Shown: positions 21,608 through 33,107 of the stretch, piece after piece
Layout of the letters: every line of letters starts with the position of its first letter
How positions within the stretch are numbered: the first letter of the stretch is position 1
Assembly: GCA_920105625.2 (NCBI GenBank)
Contig: OV050030.1
Location: 316,458,289-316,522,288 of the forward strand
Source of the DNA: Clusia tigrina
Taxonomy: Eukaryota; Arthropoda; Insecta; Diptera; Clusiidae
Reading direction: 5' to 3'
Length of the DNA: 64,000 nucleotides
Position numbers and translations under genes: made by a program
The notes under the pieces: generated by a model
Database searches by the model: none
Told to the model about the DNA's origin: nothing
Seen by the model: only the letters and a program-made list of their open reading frames with translations

Positions 21608-21850
21608 TTATACAGTGCATTTTTCATCATTGCTTTTAACCCAAGTGCCATTATATTTACGAAGTGGTGACTTACGTTGTATTAGACCTTTGAACTTCCT
21701 AGTAGCATGCCACAATGAATACTCATTGTCGCCATAAGGACTCAAGCTTCCAAAATAGTATGCAACTGATTTTTGGTGTTTCTGCTTCAATATGTTTTTT
21801 AGTTTACGGGTGCAACACTCGAGTTCACTCTTCAATTTTGGTGACCGATG
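21608..21850 (-). pseudogene. jockey-type ORF2 fragment (endonuclease-RT linker)
   Basis: Reads NEYSLWHATRKFKGL, KSPLRKYNGTWVKSNDEKC, matching the jockey-clade linker 'ysLw.atr.l...pplr...g.wa.sd.eKa' that precedes RT. About 80 codons, no flanking RT on this strand, so a small fragment. The 600 bp to its left (21,006-21,607) show nothing I recognise. Confidence 0.65.
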
Positions 21851-21859
21851 ATTTTGCCA

Positions 21860-22420
21860 TTCTCTTCTAACACGTCGCTATTCTTTAACCAGTTTTTCCA
21901 TATGGCGAATTAAACTGAACGAAACTAAATCGGTCCATATAGACTTCACATACAATAGAGCCAGATATATTCCATTTTATATAAACGGCGTACAAATCCC
22001 GTGCCATAACATCGCTAAATACTTAGGTAGATATAATCTTGGATACTAAGCTTAGATGGAACGTCACTTCAAAAAGAAAAAAGAACCTGAATTAAAATTC
22101 ACAAATATTTATTAACTCATGGACAAACGATCTGCGTTGTCCACATATAACAAAATTGTCTTATACAAACAAGTGCTTAAACCAGTATGGACCTATGGAG
22201 TTCAACTATGGGGTTGCTCAAGTTCCTGCAATATAGCGCAGATCCAAAAATTCCAAAATAAAGTACTAAGATGTGCGATGTGCGGCGAAGCAGAAGTCTC
22301 GATCGCGATCTTGGCATCGAGTCAGTTGCCGCTACAAAACAAAAATATGTTAAGTCCCAAATGTAAAGACTATCTAACCATGTGAACAGCGAAACTGTTT
22401 GGGGTACAATTACTTTAAAC
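21860..22420 (+). pseudogene. jockey-type RT C-terminal fragment
   Basis: Opposite strand to the previous fragment. WRIKLNETKS, NIAKYLGR, LYKQVLKPVWTYGVQLWG and IQKFQNKVLR are the jockey RT thumb signature ('kYLGm.LD', 'Yk.ilkPiWtYGiqLWG', 'iqrfQsk.LR'). After a frameshift, RLSNHVNSETVWGTI matches the tail of ORF2. Fragment is bounded by unrelated sequence on both sides. Confidence 0.75.
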
Positions 22421-22479
22421 CATACCTGAATGGTAGGGAATTCAATCACATGAGAGATAGCCAACCTTCAGTGTGAATA

Positions 22480-24124
22480 CATGCAAAAAACTGAGAAGGA
22501 TCTAATTTCAAGGCTACAAAGTTGGCTTTTGAAATTGGGGGAATATAATTTCAGAATTAGCTACGTCAAAGGCTAAGAAAATAACGGGGCAGAGTTTCTT
22601 GGCAGGGTTGATGCAATACCGGGCACAATTAATACGATGACAGAAAGTATATCGCACAAAAAGAAAAAGCGGTTGCCAACTCATATAAGCCATTTCATGA
22701 AGAAGTAAGCTGCTATCTCTCAATCATCATGGAAAATTCTCATTGGTGTGAAACTGAAATAGAAAGCAAAATTTTGAAGCATAGCAGCTCCCATACATTC
22801 TTACCTAGAACAGAATAGCCAATTTTCAAAATAAGAAACAGCAGTTAACAGGTTCCAAACCCAAATTATTTTAACAAGCAGTAAAATTTATGATACATAG
22901 CATTGAGATGGGAAGTTTTAAAACTATATAAGCTATAAACTATATAAGCACATTGTTATGTGACAAAATATTTAAACGTATTTTGAAAGTGGGAATATTT
23001 ACGGAATTTTCCGATTCTGAATACAACTTATTACAAGAAAAGCTGTTTGAAACTTTTCATTCCACAATCACTTTTTATGAATGCTCTTATCATTCCAAAG
23101 ACATGTCAAATGAGAAAGACACTTTCAAGCAAATAAGCAAATACCATAAATTTTATGCGGAATATTAGTGGAATTTCGGGATATGGTGGAATTTCCGAAA
23201 ATTACGAAGGTGTAAAAAAGAAAATATATTTAAAAAAGTTAGTACAAAAATATATAAATAATTGTGGCATCTACAACAATAACCAAATAATTCGTAATGA
23301 CGTATACAACAACAGTAAAAACTATTTTATACCATTTTTGGACACAATCTCAAAATATGCAATGGCATTACATCTGGAAGATATAAATAATATCACATTA
23401 ATTGCAAAAATAAGGAGCTATTTTTCTATAAGAGGTAAGTCAAGAAAAATCATTTTGGACAATGAATTTAATTATGTTAATATGAAGGACTTTTTAAAAC
23501 AAAACCTAACAGTCATTCTGGGAACTGTGACATAGAAAGATTACATAGTACATTAGGGGAAAAGGTAAGCGTTCTGGAAGCCGAAAAATATATGTTATCA
23601 GTACAAGAATGATTATTCAATTGTACTCAATGGTATAATCACTATCACTTCATTCATTCTACACTAGAAGTTAAGCCGATAGATGTCCTGGAAGGTAGAG
23701 TGGACAAAATAAAAATTGCTGAATATATTAGAAATATTAAAGAAAAAGTCATAAATAAATTAAATGAGAAAAGTTTGGAAAAAAAGGCAGAAGGTCATGC
23801 TAAAAATTATAAAGTACTCCGACACAAAAATGAACCTAGGTACATGAAGCTGAATCTAGGCAATGTCCACCCTACAAATTTTAAACGGCCCACCATATTT
23901 TTAGATCAACTGGATACCACAAATTTTGATAATATAACCAATGCAACATTTATAATTGAAAAAATAGTGAGTAGCGACGGATACACCGAAATAAAATTAG
24001 ACGACATACCAATCAGCACAAGCTTCAATAGGATTGTACGAAAATTTATTTTTCTTAGGCACAACAATATCGTCGTCCGCTACATAACAGCACGCGCCAA
24101 GTCAATTACCTTTGGTAGCAGTAT
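22480..24124 (+). pseudogene. Degraded gypsy pol: RNase H tail and integrase
   Basis: 22,490-22,640 reads LISRLQSWLLKLGEYNFRISY, the RNase H/tether end. 22,950-23,540 contains GISENYEGVKKKIYL (zinc-finger region) and FLDTISKYAMALHLED plus KIILDNEFNY, the first and second Asp regions of the integrase core in 17.6/297/Tom-like elements. A shifted piece with IERLHSTLGEK supplies the Glu region. 23,700-24,128 is one 142-codon AT-rich frame covering the integrase C-terminus. At least three stops. It ends exactly where a BEL LTR begins (24,125). Confidence 0.7.
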
Positions 24125-24366
24125 GTGAAACACCCGTATTATACAACTTGAGTTTTTTGTTATTGTAATTAGAATTTTATTTAAGGCCGTAACTGGAATA
24201 TAAATTTGTATATTATAACCAAGTTTACAACAAGTGAAGTTAATTTCATCCCTCAACGAGTTGTTCAAGTTCAAGTGCTTGAAACAACTAATTCAATTTC
24301 CTACGTCCTATCCAGGTTAAAGTACCTGTATAGTTAGGAACAATACACTGGTGACCCCGACGTGAT
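24125..24366 (+). repeat. BEL/Pao 5' LTR (24,125-24,347) and primer site
   Basis: LTR begins TGTGAAACACCCG and ends GGAACAATACA; one base later comes TGGTGACCCCGACGTGAT, a primer-site sequence I associate with insect BEL elements. The gag that follows confirms the assignment. No 3' LTR is visible in the window. Confidence 0.75.
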
Positions 24367-24491
24367 TAAAACACATAACATTTGTGATATCCTGGTGTAA
24401 GTACCAGTGCTATCATTCAGCGAACCAACAAAGTCCAACGTTGCGAACCAACAAGCAGCATTCATATCACTGTGCGCAAGGAAGCAAGATT

Positions 24492-26060
24492 ATGGACAAA
24501 TTTAGCGATTTAGTTGCATCGCAGGAGGAAATCGGAGAAGGAATACAGAGAATAATCCGGAAATACAAAAAGGATTCGGTGGAACGAAAACATTCCACAT
24601 CCTATTTCGAAGAATGCTGTCGATGTCTAAATGAGGCATGGGCACAATTCGAAAGAACCGACAATACAATAAGGCAGCTCGAGAATGTATATGTATATAT
24701 GAATATCCATGGTCCGCCCGTATTTTACGAATGAATACTACCATAAAAGCTCAGACCTTGTCACTCAATACCGAGAAAAGTTTAAAATCGCAATGAGCAC
24801 CCATCATCCAGCACCTACAACGCCAGCAGACAGTACTCATTCAAAGGAAATGGAACCCCGCCCTACTGAAAGGAATCCAACGCCTACAGAGAAGCAATTG
24901 AATGGTGCCACACCCAACATAAGCGGCATCATCCGCTAACAACAAGCGTTATTTATGTCTCTTCGCCGACATCATAACCGAGCAACCACAGGAGTACTAC
25001 GAGGGTAACATTAAACGCATCAACAAACTATGGGACGAGATCGATACCCTAATTACAAGATCTTTGATGAAATATCAACACCAGAAGACGAAGGGTATGA
25101 CTCAGCATACCTGAGTATGGAAGATCAGGTTCATCAGCAATTGATTGTTTTGTCCACCAAAGGAAAGGGTCCGACTTCCACACTGCAGCCTGACTCGCTT
25201 GCATGCCGTTTGCCCAAAATTTCCATACCAACTACCTCAAATGGCACCAATTCTTTGTTATATTCTCAGAAATGGTGCACAAGACTCCAATTGCCCCAAC
25301 ACGAAAAATGTGGTACTTGAAGTCGAATGTCACTGGAAAAGCAGAGAGACTAATTAGGCATCTACCATTAACCCAGGAGAATTATGAGACAGCGTGGAAC
25401 CTTCTCCAAGACCGGTACCACAATAAACGAGTGCTGGCCTCCCACACTATTCCAACAAATCATAAGGCATTCAAGCCTATCACCAGAAAACACATCCTCA
25501 GGAGCAATAAAAAACCTCCATGATGTTGTAAGAGAACGCATCTTGACCATCAACAATATAGGAGTCGACACATCCTCGTGGGGCCCAATATTGCTGCACA
25601 TCCTCGTGAGGAAGTTAGACCGACAGAGTCAATTGCTGTACGAGCAGTCATTAAAGAATCCAAAGGAGATTCAATCGTTGGAAGACTTTCTGCACTTCCT
25701 CGAGTATCGCTTCCAATCTCTGCAAACTCTCGGTGGACGAGAGAGACCACATTCATCATGGATAGTGTCAGCAGTTGCAACTGTGACTACGAAATACAAC
25801 TTTTGGCAAGGCATCCACTGTATTATTGTAAATCATTTCTACAATTATCATCAGTATCTAAACTAAACTGGGCTCAATGGCAACAACTATGCGTTAATTG
25901 CTTTAAGGGTGACTTCACGTCAAAAATATGCACCGTAAGCGGCTGTACGAAATGTAACAGAAAACACAATTCGCTGCGGCACTTCGGAACCAAAAGAGAG
26001 CCAGCAAATCCAAACACCAACAATACATACGAAAGAACCAAAGGCGGCCATTTCATCAGT
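24492..26060 (+). pseudogene. BEL/Pao gag
   Basis: ATG at 24,492 starts MDKFSDLVASQEEIGEGI, a helical N-terminus, then YFEECCRCLNEAWAQF. After frameshifts: PYFTNEYYHKSSDLV; LPKISIPT and YLKWHQFFVIFSEMVHKT (DUF1759); MWYLKSNVTGKAERLIRHLP and NYETAWNLLQDRYHNKRVL. A Leu-rich region (LLHILVRKLDRQSQLLYEQ) follows. The nucleocapsid end has LCVNCFKGDF, CTVSGCTKCNRKHNSLRHF. At least five frame changes. Domain order is normal for BEL Gag. Confidence 0.8.
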
Positions 26061-26082
26061 TACATCAGCAGCAGCCAATACA

Positions 26083-26831
26083 TTGTCGGGATCCCAAGAC
26101 GATGTTTTGTTAGCAACAGCCAGAGTAACCATCACGGCAAGCAAGGGACAATCTAATGAGTTCAGATTCCGGCTCACAGGTCAACTTAGTGACAGAACGG
26201 CTCATCAAGCGGCTAGTAATAACTCCAAGCAACGCATTGAAGGCATTGGTCACAGCAGAAAAAGGGCAAACCATCGAGTGAACATCCAACTTCAGTCACG
26301 AGCAAGCATATTTTCTTCAGGGTTAGAGGCATTCGTCTTGCCAGATATTGTCCCAATGCAACTGGCACAATCTCTGAACAACTCATCATGGAGAAGTGAA
26401 CTAGCCGATCCTCACTTCACAGGCCCAGGCAAAATCGACATTTTGCTTGGAGCTGAATTTCACCATCAGCTACTCCTAACCCGGGAAATAAGGTTAGGAG
26501 AAAATACAGTGCTTGGTTGGGTGGCAGCTGAAAGATCGGTGTTCAAGATTCCGCCACCGCAACATGCGGGGTACTGACAAATGAGGATAAGCTGTTAGAT
26601 GAGTCAATCGATAAATTTTATAACCTTGAAGAAATAGAAGCCACAAAACCAACTGCCACAGAAAAACAATGTGAAACTCATTTCGCTCTGAACTCCACTC
26701 GAAACATAGTCAAGATTCCATTCGCAAACATACATCCGCTCTAGACGACTCAAAGAATATCGCAACCAATCGATTCTATCAACTGGAGAGACGCCTGGCG
26801 GCAGACAAGGACTTGTGGGAGCCCACAGTGA
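26083..26831 (+). pseudogene. BEL protease fused to RT N-terminus, then to integrase
   Basis: DVLLATARVTI opens the protease; the active-site segment is not recognisable. LADPHFTGPGKIDILLGAEF and LGWVAAE are the DUF1758 C-terminus (165 codons open to 26,577). RT start follows as CETHFALNSTRN and FYQLERRLAADKDLWEP. At about 26,815 this RT frame passes directly into VKSSLKS, the integrase 'LWEaaVKS' position, so the RT palm, RNase H and most integrase were deleted by a short-homology joint. The mosaic block starts at 26,832. Confidence 0.75.
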
Positions 26832-27180
26832 AGTCCTCTTTGAAGAGCTGACACCGACAATGGTTGAGATTGAATCCATACTTAACTCTCGCCCGATTTC
26901 ACCTGTATCATCCGACCGCAAGTGCCAAGAACTATGTTTGGGATATCCGTGCCCTGCGGGGAATAAAGCCGGTTTTCAAAACATTTAGGGTCAAAACTGT
27001 GGTGGGGAGCGTGCATGTCACTACGAATGAATGTGTTGATAAGAACATCTATCTTTCACATGTTTCCCACTCTAAACATCTTTGACGCGATAATCGGGTT
27101 TGATCTGCTAACGGACGTCTCGGCTTGTGTCAACTTAGACCAACACGAAATAAAGAGGCTCTCAACAACTTAATGCATAC
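26832..27180 (+). pseudogene. Integrase tail / gypsy protease chimera (third copy)
   Basis: Clearest of the four: EELTPTMVEIESILNSRPI, then in another frame NYVWDIRALRGIKPVFKTF, then DAIIGFDLLTDVSACVNL. BEL RT starts at 27,181. Confidence 0.65.
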
Positions 27181-27605
27181 ATGCCCAAAGTTTCCAAGAA
27201 AACTCTGTACGATTTAATGCGGATCCGATATCCACAATTTGTCTTCATGTCTGACATACAAAAAATGTACAGACAAATCTTGGTTCATCCGGACGATCGA
27301 AAGTACCAGCTAATCGTTTGGAGGAAAGATCCCACCGAAACCCTGCAATATTACCAACTAAACACGGGGACATACGGGACTATGTCAGCACCATAACTGG
27401 CAATCAAGTGCCTTCAACAATTAGGAAATGAGCACAGTTCTCAAGATCCACTTGTGGCTGAAGCTCTCCGAAGCAACTTCTACATGGATGACTGTCTAAC
27501 TGGGTCCGATAGTTTAATCACGGCAATTGAAACGCAACAACAGCACACGAACATTGTGAGCACAAGTAAAAGAAAAACAGTATTTTCAGCATTAATCCAC
27601 CTAGC
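27181..27605 (+). pseudogene. BEL RT palm fragment (third copy)
   Basis: Same 71-codon frame as at 227-442, then a stop, then AEALRSNFYMDDCLTGSD. The catalytic YxDD is present, but no complete RT frame exists. Confidence 0.8.
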
Positions 27606-28015
27606 CAGGACCCAGAAGTGTCAAGAAGCTAAAATCTGCAATTTGTTGATAATTTATTTCAGATCTGTACAAATGTTAGCTTTACAACTTTTTTACACTT
27701 GCGTTTTTTATCCACAAAGATATACTTGCTCACCAGCGACTTAATTATTGTATTTATTAAAATGCAGCCACAAAGAACTCAGTACAAAAATTCAATTCAG
27801 TTTAAATTCAATTTAATCTAGCAAATTCAAATATTCAGTAAATTTTAGGTCTGCATGTTGGCAAAGATATTTTTTTAAAGAAAGAAAATAAGTGTATTAA
27901 GAGATAGCGATTACAGCGAAAAGGAGTACAAAGAATAAGGCGAAACCCTTTGGTGAAGGCAGTTAAGCGACGGCGCTGCATATTAACGGCGTAATAGCCC
28001 CCCTCTGTAAACTTC
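27606..28015 (-). other. Inverted 3' noncoding/LTR-like end of second BEL element
   Basis: Reverse complement of 7,163-7,600. The purine tract of 7,190-7,199 appears as CCCCCC at about 27,999-28,004. Nothing coding. Confidence 0.4.
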
Positions 28016-28035
28016 TTGCATACAATGAACGGGGT

Positions 28036-28608
28036 TTATTTCCTTACATCAATTTTTGCCAGCTTTACCAATGGTCTCTTGATTAATCTGTCAGCTCTTC
28101 GGCCAACGGCGCTGCACACTACTCCATCATTTGCACAATTAACATCAATGACAGTTCCTTTCCGCCAGGTGCTTCGCGTTGCGTTAACATCTACGATAAT
28201 TACAAAGTCATTTATTTCAATTCGATTGGGAGAGTTTTGAATCCAAAGGCAGGGTGCATATTCCCGGATGCAACGCTTCCAGAATTGATCAACAATCTGG
28301 CTAGCAATTAGAAAGTTTCTGGTCAATGTACCACCGTCCCCAGTTTTTGTCTCATGTTCGCGTATTCCGCTCGAGCTGCCTAGGAGAAGGTGATTAGGTG
28401 TCAAAGCTTCCTATTCCAGCAAATCGAGCGAAGCATATGTTAGAGGACGTGATTTTAGGATTTGCTCCACATTAGCCATAGCTGCTCTTAGCACTTCTTC
28501 CAGTACACCAGAAGTTGGTATGATGTCCATTAGCACAGATTTCACAGTAAGGACCATTCTTTCCCAGGATCCCCCCTTGTGTAGGGGGGGGGGGGTATAA
28601 AATACCAT
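28036..28608 (-). pseudogene. Second BEL lineage: integrase C-terminus and DUF5641 (inverted copy)
   Basis: Matches 6,594-7,162 with few substitutions. The 122-codon DUF5641 frame (LTPNHLLLG-type start) is still open at 28,036-28,404; the integrase-tail frame precedes it at 28,411-28,608. The poly-C tract is 12 bp here, against 23 bp. Confidence 0.85.
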
Positions 28609-28621
28609 TCGACTTCATTTT

Positions 28622-29240
28622 AAACATTTTACTCACAAGCCGTATCTCGGAGTTCAGAGGGAAGAATTGTTGTACGATTTCCATTTAAAGATAACCCTGC
28701 GTCTCTGAGCACTTCACTGCACTGAGGAGATTTACGTCACTGGGGCGTCGTTTGGTTCGAGATGCTAATACAAAAATCCAATATGATGCTTTTATGAGAG
28801 AATACATTGATTTGTGGCATATGAGCTTAATCAAAAACCCTCAACTCGACAAACCACATTACTATATACCTCACCACTGTGTTTTATACCCAATAAGCAC
28901 ATCAACAAAATTAAGGGTAGCATTTGATGCTTCAACTCAATTTGATAATAAGATTACAAAACGAACAAATTTTGTCGTTACTTCGTCACTATTTGACCCT
29001 CTTGGCTTTTTATCACCCCTTTATTATCGTTGAAAAAATCACGATACAAGAACTTAGGCTTCTCAAAATAAATTGGTATAAATCTGCACCTCAAAACTTA
29101 CAGACTGCGTGGAAAGATTTTCTTAAAGGTTTGGCGCTGCTCCCCTCACTTAAAATACCTCGGCATTGCTTGTCGCCAAATGCTATAACAAGACAACTGC
29201 ATGGATTTTGTGACTCATCAATTCGTGCATATGGCTGATG
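28622..29240 (+). pseudogene. BEL RT N-terminus/A17 fusion (third copy)
   Basis: Same fused frames as 2,254-2,740 (YYIPHHCVLYP to SLFDPLGFLSP, then the A17 start ending at FCDSSIRAYG). The deletion joint within RT is identical. Confidence 0.75.
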
Positions 29241-29360
29241 CCTTTATCTTCGTTTGAAAAAAAAACTCCTATCCGCAAAGTTCAGGGTCGCCCCCACAAA
29301 GAAAAACTCTTTGCCAAAATTAGAACAGCTTTACGCTAAAATAAATAATCTCTAAGTTAC

Positions 29361-29968
29361 TATGAATCACAGTTATATTTGTGGGCTGACTCTCAAATTC
29401 TTCTTCGTTGACTCAAGTTGCACACTCTGCCTTTGTTGGTAATAGGATATCTTAGATTCAAAATCTAACTCGGTATGTCATTGTAGGCATGTCCCAAATA
29501 GTTTTAATTATGCGGACATTGGTTCAAGAGGCTCTTCTGTTAAAGAACTCGTTGATTCAATATGTTACACCTTCTTTTCTGAAACTTGACAAAAACCGTT
29601 GGCCAGAAAATAAATACGACAAGGTAGATGCCAGCGAAGTTGATAAGGAGAAAAGAAAATCAACATTCCATATTGTATCCAAACCGTACTATATTCTCCA
29701 AGATTTAAAAAAGTACAGCTTATACTTGAGAATATTAAGCTTCATAGCAGGAAATTTTCAATTCGACCCCAAAATTAATAATTCATCTGTTACCAATCTC
29801 GACTATAATTCCTTCTCCCCACAGGAACTAGAAAATGCTCTCCTTTGCATTGTTTGGAATTTACAACAACAACACTTCAAAGAAGTCATTCGATGGCTAA
29901 AGAAAAATATAGATTTGCAAATCAATGAAGTTCTTGAATACATTTTTATGCAACACTGGAGGCTATAG
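29361..29968 (+). pseudogene. BEL RNase H end and linker (third copy)
   Basis: Starts NHSYICGLTLKFFFVDSS, then a frameshift near 29,430 as in copy B, then the 159-codon linker frame. Shares copy B rather than copy A differences at several sites. Confidence 0.6.
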
Positions 29969-30109
29969 TCTGCTAAAAGTCGGTGGTCGTCTTGAACTGG
30001 CAAACATTTCCGACCGGACAAAAACACCCTATACTCTTGCCAACTAATAATGAATTTGTCAAAGGGTATGTTAGTCACTTGCACATCACTAATTACTGTC
30101 CTGAAGTGA

Positions 30110-30721
30110 ATAGAAGAATGTAAATATGTTTACATGTTTGTGTCAACATGTATGTGTAACATGTACATGACAATTACCACGCCGGCCCAAAGGCACTCAT
30201 GGCACTAATCCGTAATCGTTTCTGGATAATCAACGCTAGGAATTTGACTCATGCACGGATTGCATCCGTTATAAACCTCGATTGCTCCAGCAAATTATGC
30301 AAAAACTCTCCGTCGAACGACTAAATCCATCAAGACCACTTTCTCGCTGTGCTGTTAACTTTTGTTGCCCAATAAAGACATATTATCGAATTCCAGAGAA
30401 AGACATATATTGCGATTTTTGTATCTCTCTAGTTGAAATCAGTTCACATTGAAATTGTCTCAGACCCGGCAACAGATAGCAGCATTAAAGCGTATGATCG
30501 AGAAAAGAGGTATATCTACTGACATATTCTGCGATAATGCTACCAATTTCTCTGCTGCTAGTAATAAATTAGGGCTTCTCAATAAATTCCTTTTTGATGC
30601 TCAATTAAAATCAAACTTTTATAAAAAAACTTTTGTACTAATGAATTTATCAAACTTTCATATCATACCTCCAAGGGCACCACATTTCGGCGGCTTCATC
30701 AAGTCCCCTTTGAAGAGCTGA
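30110..30721 (+). pseudogene. BEL integrase zinc finger and core (third copy)
   Basis: Includes the His-pair region and the RLNPSRPLS linker (about 30,310-30,345) deleted in copy A, then IFCDNATNF and the PPRAPHFGGF core end. Frames are broken between finger and core. Confidence 0.7.
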
Positions 30722-31030
30722 CACCGACAATGGTTGAGATTGGAGCCATACTTAACTCTCGCCCGATTTCACCTGTATCATCCGACTGCATGTGCCAAGA
30801 ATTATGTTTGGGATATCCGTGCCCTGCGGGGAATAAAGCCGGTATTCAAAACATTTAGGGTCAAAACTGTGGTGGAGAGTGTGCATGTCACTAGGAAAGA
30901 ATGTGCTGATAAGGATATCTACCTTTTACATGTTTCTCCACTCTAAACACCTTTGACGCGACAATCGGGTTTGATCTGCTAACGGACTTCTCGGCTTGTG
31001 TCAACTTAGACCAACACGAAATAGAGAGGC
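30722..31030 (+). pseudogene. Integrase tail / gypsy protease chimera (fourth copy)
   Basis: More diverged than the others (for example VESVHVTRKECADKDIY) and with a 12-bp deletion just before RT, so this copy has evolved separately from the 26,832 copy for some time. Confidence 0.6.
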
Positions 31031-31456
31031 TCTCAACAACTTGCCCAAAGTTTCCAAGAAAACTCTTTACGATTTAATGCGATTCCGATATCCACGATTT
31101 GTCTTCATGTCTGACATACAAAAAATGTACAGACAAATCTTGGTTCATCCGGACGATCGAAAGTACCAGCTAATCGTTTGGAGGAAAGATCCCACCGAAA
31201 CCCTGCAATATTACCAGCTAAACACGGTGACATACGGGACTCGGTCAGCACCATAACTGGCAATCAAGTGCCTTCAACAATTAGGAAATGAGCACAGTTC
31301 TCAAGATCCACTTGGGGCTGAAGCTCTCCGAAGCAACTTCTACATGGATGACTGTCTAACTGGGTCCGATAGTTTAATCACGGCAATTGAAACGCAATAA
31401 CAGCGCATGAACATTGTGAGCACAAGTAAAAGAAAAACAGTATTTTCAGCATTAAT
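31031..31456 (+). pseudogene. BEL RT palm fragment (fourth copy)
   Basis: FVFMSDIQKMYRQI retained; TVTYGTRSAP replaces TGTYGTMSAP. Identity with the other copies stops at 31,456 inside the RT fragment, a breakpoint against env-like sequence. Confidence 0.75.
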
Positions 31457-32160
31457 CATAGATGACTTCATAATTAATATACACCATTTTCAACCAATAG
31501 AAAACAAGCACATTTTATATCTCCAACTTGCCTCACTGAAACGTAGATTACATACCATAGACAGAAACGAGGGCTACTTAACATCTTTGGGACGGGACTC
31601 TAATGGCTTTATGGTACCATGGATGACGATGATAGAACCGAGATAGAGGAACACTTTAAGGTAACCGTTGAAAACCACCATTAAGCAATCGAAAATTTAA
31701 AGAAAAATCTTCAAATTAACGAGACTTTTCATATGTTAAAAGAAATTTAAGAATCAGACAGGAATAAAGTGCTTGAAAAATTCAATGACTTTAGGGACAC
31801 GAACGTACAAATTTATAGTCAGTTACTTTTTTTATACATTTTATTAAAATCAAAACTTTGGAGAATAATATCGAACACATTCAAAACAACATTGGAGTTG
31901 TTATAACAATTCCAAAAGAAACTTTAATAGTCCCAAGGTCACTTATTATTTCTGTTTCCAATGAAAAGTACGAGGGGCTTCTTTTCACAAAACAAGAAGT
32001 TCTAAAAATAAATAACTCATTTTACGATTACTATAATGATTCAAATATAATAAAATTAAAAGTAAGTAAACTGTACATACTTACAAATAATTTTGCAAAA
32101 ATCAAAAATATGCGAACAGAAACTATAGAAATTAAGTCTGGTCTATGCTAAAAAACCAAA
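31457..32160 (+). pseudogene. Errantivirus-type env remnant
   Basis: AT-rich sequence whose frames resemble the fusion-protein-like Env of insect errantiviruses (17.6/Tom/gypsy group): a KRRLHTID segment, a Gly-rich stretch, an acidic Asp/Glu segment, a long heptad-like region, and a final 97-codon frame (31,858-32,151). Multiple stops and shifts interrupt it. It could be the continuation of the gypsy pol remnant at 22,480-24,124 (see findings). No functional product is possible. Confidence 0.45.
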
Positions 32161-32852
32161 TAGATTCTCATCAATAGTACTTGCAAATACAGACAGTCAA
32201 ATTTAACCGAAGTTATTTAATTTCATTTCAAAATTGTAAATTAAACTTAATAACAAAGAATACACAAATATAGAATCAACTTTTCTCGCACACTTTATAA
32301 TAAATTTAAACGAACAACAAATAGCGTTTTCTTTTCTACGCAAAAATGTTACACTTGCTTTACACTGCATAGATTTTGTCTGCTTTTCTCAAATAACTGC
32401 AACCCTGCATAAGGGCTGTGATTTCTTTTGTGAAAATCTTACACTGAGTGCGACAGGGTAGACAGTGTTACACTGTGATTGAGCTGATTATATGAATGCA
32501 ATGGCACTTTATACACGTATGGTTGACAGAGATGAACAATATTTTTTCATATATTAATTAATATTGAATTTATTATAAGATTCTCACTTTTTAATTTTTT
32601 TATAAAATTTGTTTACCCAAAACGGAACGGAACTTTCTCTGTTCTTTTCCAAATATAAAAATATAACATTCTGGAAGTGTTCAGTGCGACATTGAAAGGG
32701 TGTTACCCTTTCGCAGGGTAACATTTTTATGTAGAAAATAATATCTATGAATGTATCAAGAAGGCTAATGACATTTGATGACTTAGCTATACAAAAAATC
32801 GAAAATATTGAGAAAATTAATGAATTTGTTCACGCCACTGGCAAGTCCTCTC
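32161..32852. other. AT-rich stretch without recognisable gene
   Basis: No convincing coding frame. Contains short repeated GTGTTACACTG-like and GGGTGTTACCCTTTCGCAGGGTAACA motifs (the latter, 32,699-32,724, is a small hairpin), possibly the remains of the env-bearing element's 3' region. Confidence 0.4.
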
Positions 32853-33107
32853 TATGTTCACGCCACTGACGTACGATTACAGTGAGTGAGAGAGTCTTTA
32901 GAAGTTTGAAACGTTCTTCTTCTAGCCTTTTTGACTGTGTGGATGAACACATCGTGGGACTAGACATAATTTGACAAAACTAATTATTCCTTAGTTGATA
33001 ATCAATTATGTTTGTATTTTTATTGTAATTTACTAGATTAGAATTAGTTTAAATTTAATATACTAAATTTTGCTGTGCGTGAAAAGTTTTGGTCCTTCAA
33101 GACGGAT
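32853..33107 (+). repeat. Candidate 5' LTR and primer site of third BEL element
   Basis: TGTTCACGCCACTGACGTAC at 32,853 and GCGTGAAAAG ending near 33,085 form short inverted ends. TGGTCCTTCAAGACGGAT follows at 33,090, a start I associate with Pao-type elements. A second TGTTCACGCCACTG at 32,826 may be a partial duplication. No 3' LTR seen. Confidence 0.45.

Larger units (their letters stand above)
26832..31456 (+). repeat. Inverted, internally deleted copy of the mosaic unit
   Basis: Reverse complement of 8,367 down to 1, with 2,871-6,569 missing. Internal joint at 28,617-28,622, where second-BEL sequence meets the RT N-terminal segment. The copy retains the 53-bp integrase linker, so it derives from a copy B-like unit. 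Similarity ends at 31,456, after ...AGCATTAATC. Confidence 0.88.
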
